A program made the position numbers and the translations under genes. This document shows, one piece after another, positions 59,480-64,000 of a stretch of 64,000 nt of DNA; positions within the stretch are counted from its first letter, which is position 1; every line of letters starts with the position of its first letter. This DNA comes from Amaranthus tricolor (taxonomy: Eukaryota > Streptophyta > Magnoliopsida > Caryophyllales > Amaranthaceae): positions 3,088,501-3,152,500 of the forward strand of contig NC_080062.1 in assembly GCF_026212465.1 (NCBI RefSeq), in the 5' to 3' direction. Under the pieces are notes generated by a model that was not told where the DNA came from, searched no databases, and saw only the letters and a program-made list of their open reading frames with translations.

Positions 59480-61270
59480 ACACGATGTATATGTATCAAT
59501 AAATGATCATATGATTAATATTATCATGTACAAAAATCAGAAAGTACTTAGAATGAATAAATAATACAAATGTGATATTTCTATATATTAATTGTGGGAT
59601 TTATAATATTAAATCGAGCAAAATTGAGATTTTAAAAATTTTAATTTTTCTTAAAGATATTAATAGCGGATCCATGTCATCAATATGGGTGATCCAAATA
59701 CTCACTTCTTCATTGTGTTTAACCGATTTGATTCATATTTATTATATGTTACATAATTTATTATTCTAATAGTATATTTAATTAAATGATCCGAGTCATG
59801 ATATATGCGTATACGAGCTAAGATTTCTTTTATTATGAATTGATGTGTCATATGTTATTTTCCTCATTTTTGTATTTTCATTTCAAATATTTCACTTTTT
59901 CACTTTATATCTTTAATTTTGATGTTACTATTATTATTACGATATAATTAAGTAAATTAGTACGAGTACATTTGTATGACACAAATGTGAAATGACAATC
60001 ATTGTTTTTATTCGATATATATCGTAAATTACACAAAAAATAATCTAACAATAAAGCTGAGTAATAGTGTAGATTATGATAGGCTTGTCAATATCTTGTC
60101 TATACGTTTCAATTATTAAAATTAATGAGTTGTAGCTATTTAAATAGCTATTGACCTATTGTACAACAGTAGTCACTCGTAACTAGTCACCTAATTACCT
60201 AATACCCCAATCATCCAAATTGGAAATGACATGACAAACAATATCGGGAGGAGCACATAAAGATCGCCTTAGTTATATCATTTTAAAGACTAGACGAGTT
60301 AGAAGCCTCGAAAATGTATATCAGACTTTTGATAGTTTCCTTTCTCTTACTCCGTTCTGTTCTATGTAGTTATTTAAATTTACTTGCTTTTTTGTTATCA
60401 ATTTATTTAATATTTTTCGAATGACTCAACTATAGTCCAGCTTGGTGCTACTTATCTTCCTATTTATAGAATTTCATCTATTTTATTGCACACATATATT
60501 CCTCTTGCTCTCTTCCTAGTAGGGGTATAAGTATAGTCTGTACATTACCTTTCCTTGAATCTTGACTTTGTGCAGAATAATGGATTGATAACCATTATCA
60601 TGACTTCAGTTGCCTTGCACTTTCTTGCTATTTGTCTTTCCTATAGCATGTGTCCTGGTGCTTTATTTTTACATGTAGGTCTTTTTCGAGCTAAAGTCCT
60701 AAAAATTTCACCAACCATAACCTTATTATCTATTGTTTTTTATTCCTCTTTAATCCTTGATGGTGATGATGATCAAGTTGTATTATAATGAAGAAGACGA
60801 CAAAATTAACCAATTTATAAGTGTGAGCTAGGGACCAATCATTAATTAAATAAATATTTAACACATATTCTATTATTAATTGAATTTGGGATTAGACAAT
60901 CTTCGAGGGTAGCCTCAACCCCTTTATAATTCTACTAGACAATCAAAAAATTCTGATCATATATATAAAGTAGAAGAAATTAAATAAAATAGATTAATTC
61001 GCTAGATTAATTGTTAGTTATATCTTTTTTAATTTTTCAATGTGGAATTAATACATGCAAATAGTTCTTTTTAACACTCATCATGAGGTTGATCTAGCCT
61101 AATATTTATTATTAATTTAAATGAAAACGCCACTTTTTTAATCACCCACCAAGGTTTATTTTTTGATCAATCATATAAAAATGATGTATTTGGATATATT
61201 CATAAAAGTAATTAATGTGAATACTACTTTTCTCAAGTAAGATCTTATGCTCGATTCTCGTTGCGTGCCT
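59480..61270. other. Intergenic, no gene seen
   Basis: AT-rich, with short frames only. No domain or bounded repeat recognised. Confidence 0.4.
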
Positions 61271-61274
61271 TCTA

Positions 61275-61445
61275 TCAGGATCGACCCTAGGTTTTTAGGG
61301 GCCCGGATGAAAGATTATATATGGGCTCCTAAATTATTGTATATGTATAGTAAAGTTAGAATCTTAACACTAGTTGAAAACTAAAATATTTTAAAAACCC
61401 TAGGCATAGACACGACTTGCACTTGCTTAGAACCGACCCTACTTC
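61275..61445. mobile_element. TIR element, family C, copy 2
   Basis: 'gaccctaggtttttaggggc' at the left and 'gcttagaaccgaccctac' at the right. The right end matches the element at 5672-5962. Confidence 0.45.
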
Positions 61446-61889
61446 TACATGAACTTAATTTCATATGATCTTTTGGCCTTCCATATATTAAACAATAATT
61501 AAAAAAATTAAACCCAGATCAAGTTTTACTTTCTCTAGCTGTTTTGATACATTCTCAATAGGTGCATATACAATAAATCTACAGTCGTAGTTACCTAATT
61601 TTGGCTTTTTGTCTACTATTTTTATAAAAAGAAAGTTGTAGAAAATAAGAGAAATTAACAAAAGGTTTAATTTAGCTATTGAAAAGAAGTGTAATGCATT
61701 TATTGTAGCTTGACATAATTTGAATTGACAAAATCGTCCCTTTAATTCATTATTTGAGCTGTCCATTTCGAACTTGTTAATTGGGGAGGTAGACAAGTAA
61801 CCTAGCTAAAGATAGTATTAAGTAGATGAGAATAAATAAAGGAAGTTGTTGAAAGTTTTTTCCTAAAATAAAAAAAAACAACTAAAAAA

Positions 61890-62092
61890 GAAAAGTATAG
61901 CATTCTACTCTTAAAACAGGGAGTACTTATTTAACTACAGTTAACAGTTATTATTCAATGGGAGATTGACAGTCTAAAATACTCGGTAAAAAGAAAAGTA
62001 TAGCTTTCGATTGTTGAAACCGGGAGTACTTATCTAACTAGAATTAATGGTTATTATTCAATGGGAGACTGACAGTCTAAAATACTCGATAC
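61890..62092 (+). repeat. Two-copy tandem repeat, period 103 bp
   Basis: 'gaaaagtatagc' (61890 and 61993) through 'cagtctaaaatactcg' occurs twice, with roughly 85-90% identity. No frame. Confidence 0.88.
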
Positions 62093-63219
62093 TTCAAAGA
62101 ATTGATTACATGATTAAACTTTATATTGTGAAAGTTATTAGAGTGTACTAGTATTCTATGTTTCGTGCCACCCATTTTGTCCCTTTTGCGAGTGACATAG
62201 AGATTAAAGAGTTAGATATAATGCAAGTGAAATGTGAGAAAAATATTGAGTTTAGTTGAGCTGAACTAAACTAAATATAATACAACTCAATGGAATTGAA
62301 AATAAGTTAGGAAGATCACAAAATATATATGCGAATAGATTATAGTTATTCTGAACTTATTTAGATTTATTTGAAATTATTCGCATTTATAATAAGCGAT
62401 GAATATTAATATATTACTATTGGTCGTTGTTGGAATATAATTTATTGAAAAAATACAGTAAAGAAAATTTCAAACCATTACTTTTATTGTTGAAACACTA
62501 TAAGTTATAACATTGTATAAACAACTATTTATACTGATACTTTACTGAATAATGACATACAAACTGCTATACTGAACACATCTTAAGTGTCATTAATTAG
62601 AGATTTTGAGTATGTTTAATATGTTCGACCATATAGAACCCTAAAAAATTAGGGGTCTCAATATTAAATTATGTGATATATATTAAGTATTAAAAGATAA
62701 AAAAAATAAAAAAAATATTATAATTTTTGAAATTGAAAGAATTTGCTACTAAAGTCTCAACGAACTAATAAGGAGTAAACAGTATAATCTTCATGTAGCT
62801 AATGTTTTGGAATAGGATAAGTAAACGTGTAGCTTTCATGTCAAAAGATGATTAAATAATAATGTACAGTCCAAATCAAGTACAGTATTTGAAGCATGAA
62901 TCATGAATATGCTAAATGGTAAATACACTCACAAGTGAAAAAGAGTGTAGACCCTTCTTTACATGACAAGCTACACCATTATTGGACTTCTTTTGCTTCA
63001 TTCATAATCATAATGTTGTTCTTTAGGAGTAACTATTGATCTTTAAATAAATAAAAAAAAAAGAAAAAAAAAACCTCAATTAGAACTCACTAGAACACTC
63101 TTATTTTTTGCATTTTTTACAATAAGAGTATTAAGAAACCAAGATAATTAAAAACCTCAGCTAATGGTTGAGGCTCCTGCATGATACTCTAGAAGTGTGG
63201 AAGCATTATTTGTCTTTAT

Positions 63220-63340
63220 ATCTGGTGCGAAATCACGTATATTTTCTGATATCATGTCACGAAACTAATTCAACCAAAAGCTTAATTAAAATAATGATTT
63301 AGACCTTATGATATGTTATATATTTTAATAGAAAGTTTTT
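63220..63340 (-). mobile_element. TRIM fragment
   Basis: On the minus strand 'tatataacatatc', 'attaagcttttggttgaatt' and a primer-site-like 'tgatatcaga' match the left repeat and adjoining region of the TRIM at 4404-4674. Confidence 0.5.
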
Positions 63341-64000
63341 TGGTCAAGAAGTAAAGCTTGCAACTCAAGCTCTATCAGACTCAAACTTTAAATATTACAT
63401 CTCTTATCATATTAATTTCTAATATCATATTAAATAACAAAAGCTGTATTTTCTTAAAATCTTCTTAACTTTGAATACATAATGTAAACACAATATGGTA
63501 AAGGCTAGCTAAATTTTCATAGTATATTTTATGTAAACAAAAATAGATAATATAGTATTACCTTCCGTTTAATAATATAGTATATAATATTTTAGTAGAA
63601 GTACTTCTACAAGTACGACCAATTTTTATTTATAATAATTAATCTATGTTTTAAGTACTTAGTTTTTTTTTAAACAGTTTAATTTAGTGAAAATTAGTAA
63701 AAAGTTATTTTAGTCTTCACAAACTCCCATTGGCCATTTATGGGTTGCAGAGTTGGAGGGTGAAGGAAATGCAATTTATTTTATATACTAAAATTAATGA
63801 CAAAGAATATTTTAATTGAATTATAATAAATACATTTTATTAGGGGGATGTGCCGCCAAAAGAGAAAATAAAGAAAACTAATTAAGTGGATGTGAACAAA
63901 AGACTAATGACTAGTCACATTTAGAAGCCAAACACGGTTTTAATCTTTCTTTAGGAAAGCAAAAGCTTCCTTAAGGAATTGCCCTATTTCTTTTCATAGG
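63341..64000. other. Window end, no gene seen
   Basis: AT-rich. A short imperfect hairpin (taggaaagcaaaagcttcct) lies near 63950. Confidence 0.4.

Overview
The window is nuclear DNA from a flowering plant: AT-rich, with spliced genes (GT..AG introns), intergenic space full of transposons and microsatellites, and recognisable dicot proteins. The lineage cannot be fixed from sequence alone. A Caryophyllales/Amaranthaceae-type genome is only a guess from the look of the small repeats.

Four protein-coding genes can be supported. (1) 24362-27528 (+) is a three-exon CCT-domain protein of the CIA2/CIL type, a nuclear regulator of genes for chloroplast protein import. (2) 31635-34449 (+) is a five-coding-exon nuclear FKBP-type prolyl isomerase, FKBP20-1, with a separate 5'UTR exon near 29.95-30.10 kb. 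(3) 36512-41032 (-) is an eight-coding-exon SDIR1-type RING-H2 E3 ligase with two membrane helices, convergent with FKBP20-1. (4) 51655-52977 (-) is an intronless 440-residue PCS1-like pepsin-family aspartic protease with its own TATA box. They look like independent single genes with no shared pathway. The clearest anomaly is in SDIR1: the expected start codon is followed at codon 6 by an in-frame TGA, so the protein must start at Met19 or the gene is impaired.

The rest is mostly mobile-element debris. 1-12 kb holds MITEs, a TRIM, LTR fragments and 3' ends of an RTE-like LINE. 12-14.2 kb has a promoter-like cluster with two exon-like segments followed by LTR sequence. 14.2-24 kb has no recognised gene but holds tandem duplications, a 23-G run, a (TA)n tract and a miRNA-like hairpin. 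41.5-44.2 kb holds a heptamer array, a broken LINE and a second decayed LINE. 45-50 kb holds terminal-inverted-repeat (TIR) elements, including one whose arms are (AAT)n/(ATT)n arrays. 53-64 kb holds a hAT-type element with an exact 8-bp target duplication, more MITEs, an LTR and a TRIM fragment.

No tRNA, rRNA, CRISPR or organellar segment was seen. I found no convincing new multi-gene system. The best leads are the SDIR1 nonsense codon, the FKBP20-1 upstream ORF, the foldback microsatellite element, the SINE and PIF/hAT insertions with clear target-site duplications, and the promoter-like cluster at 11.9-12.3 kb.
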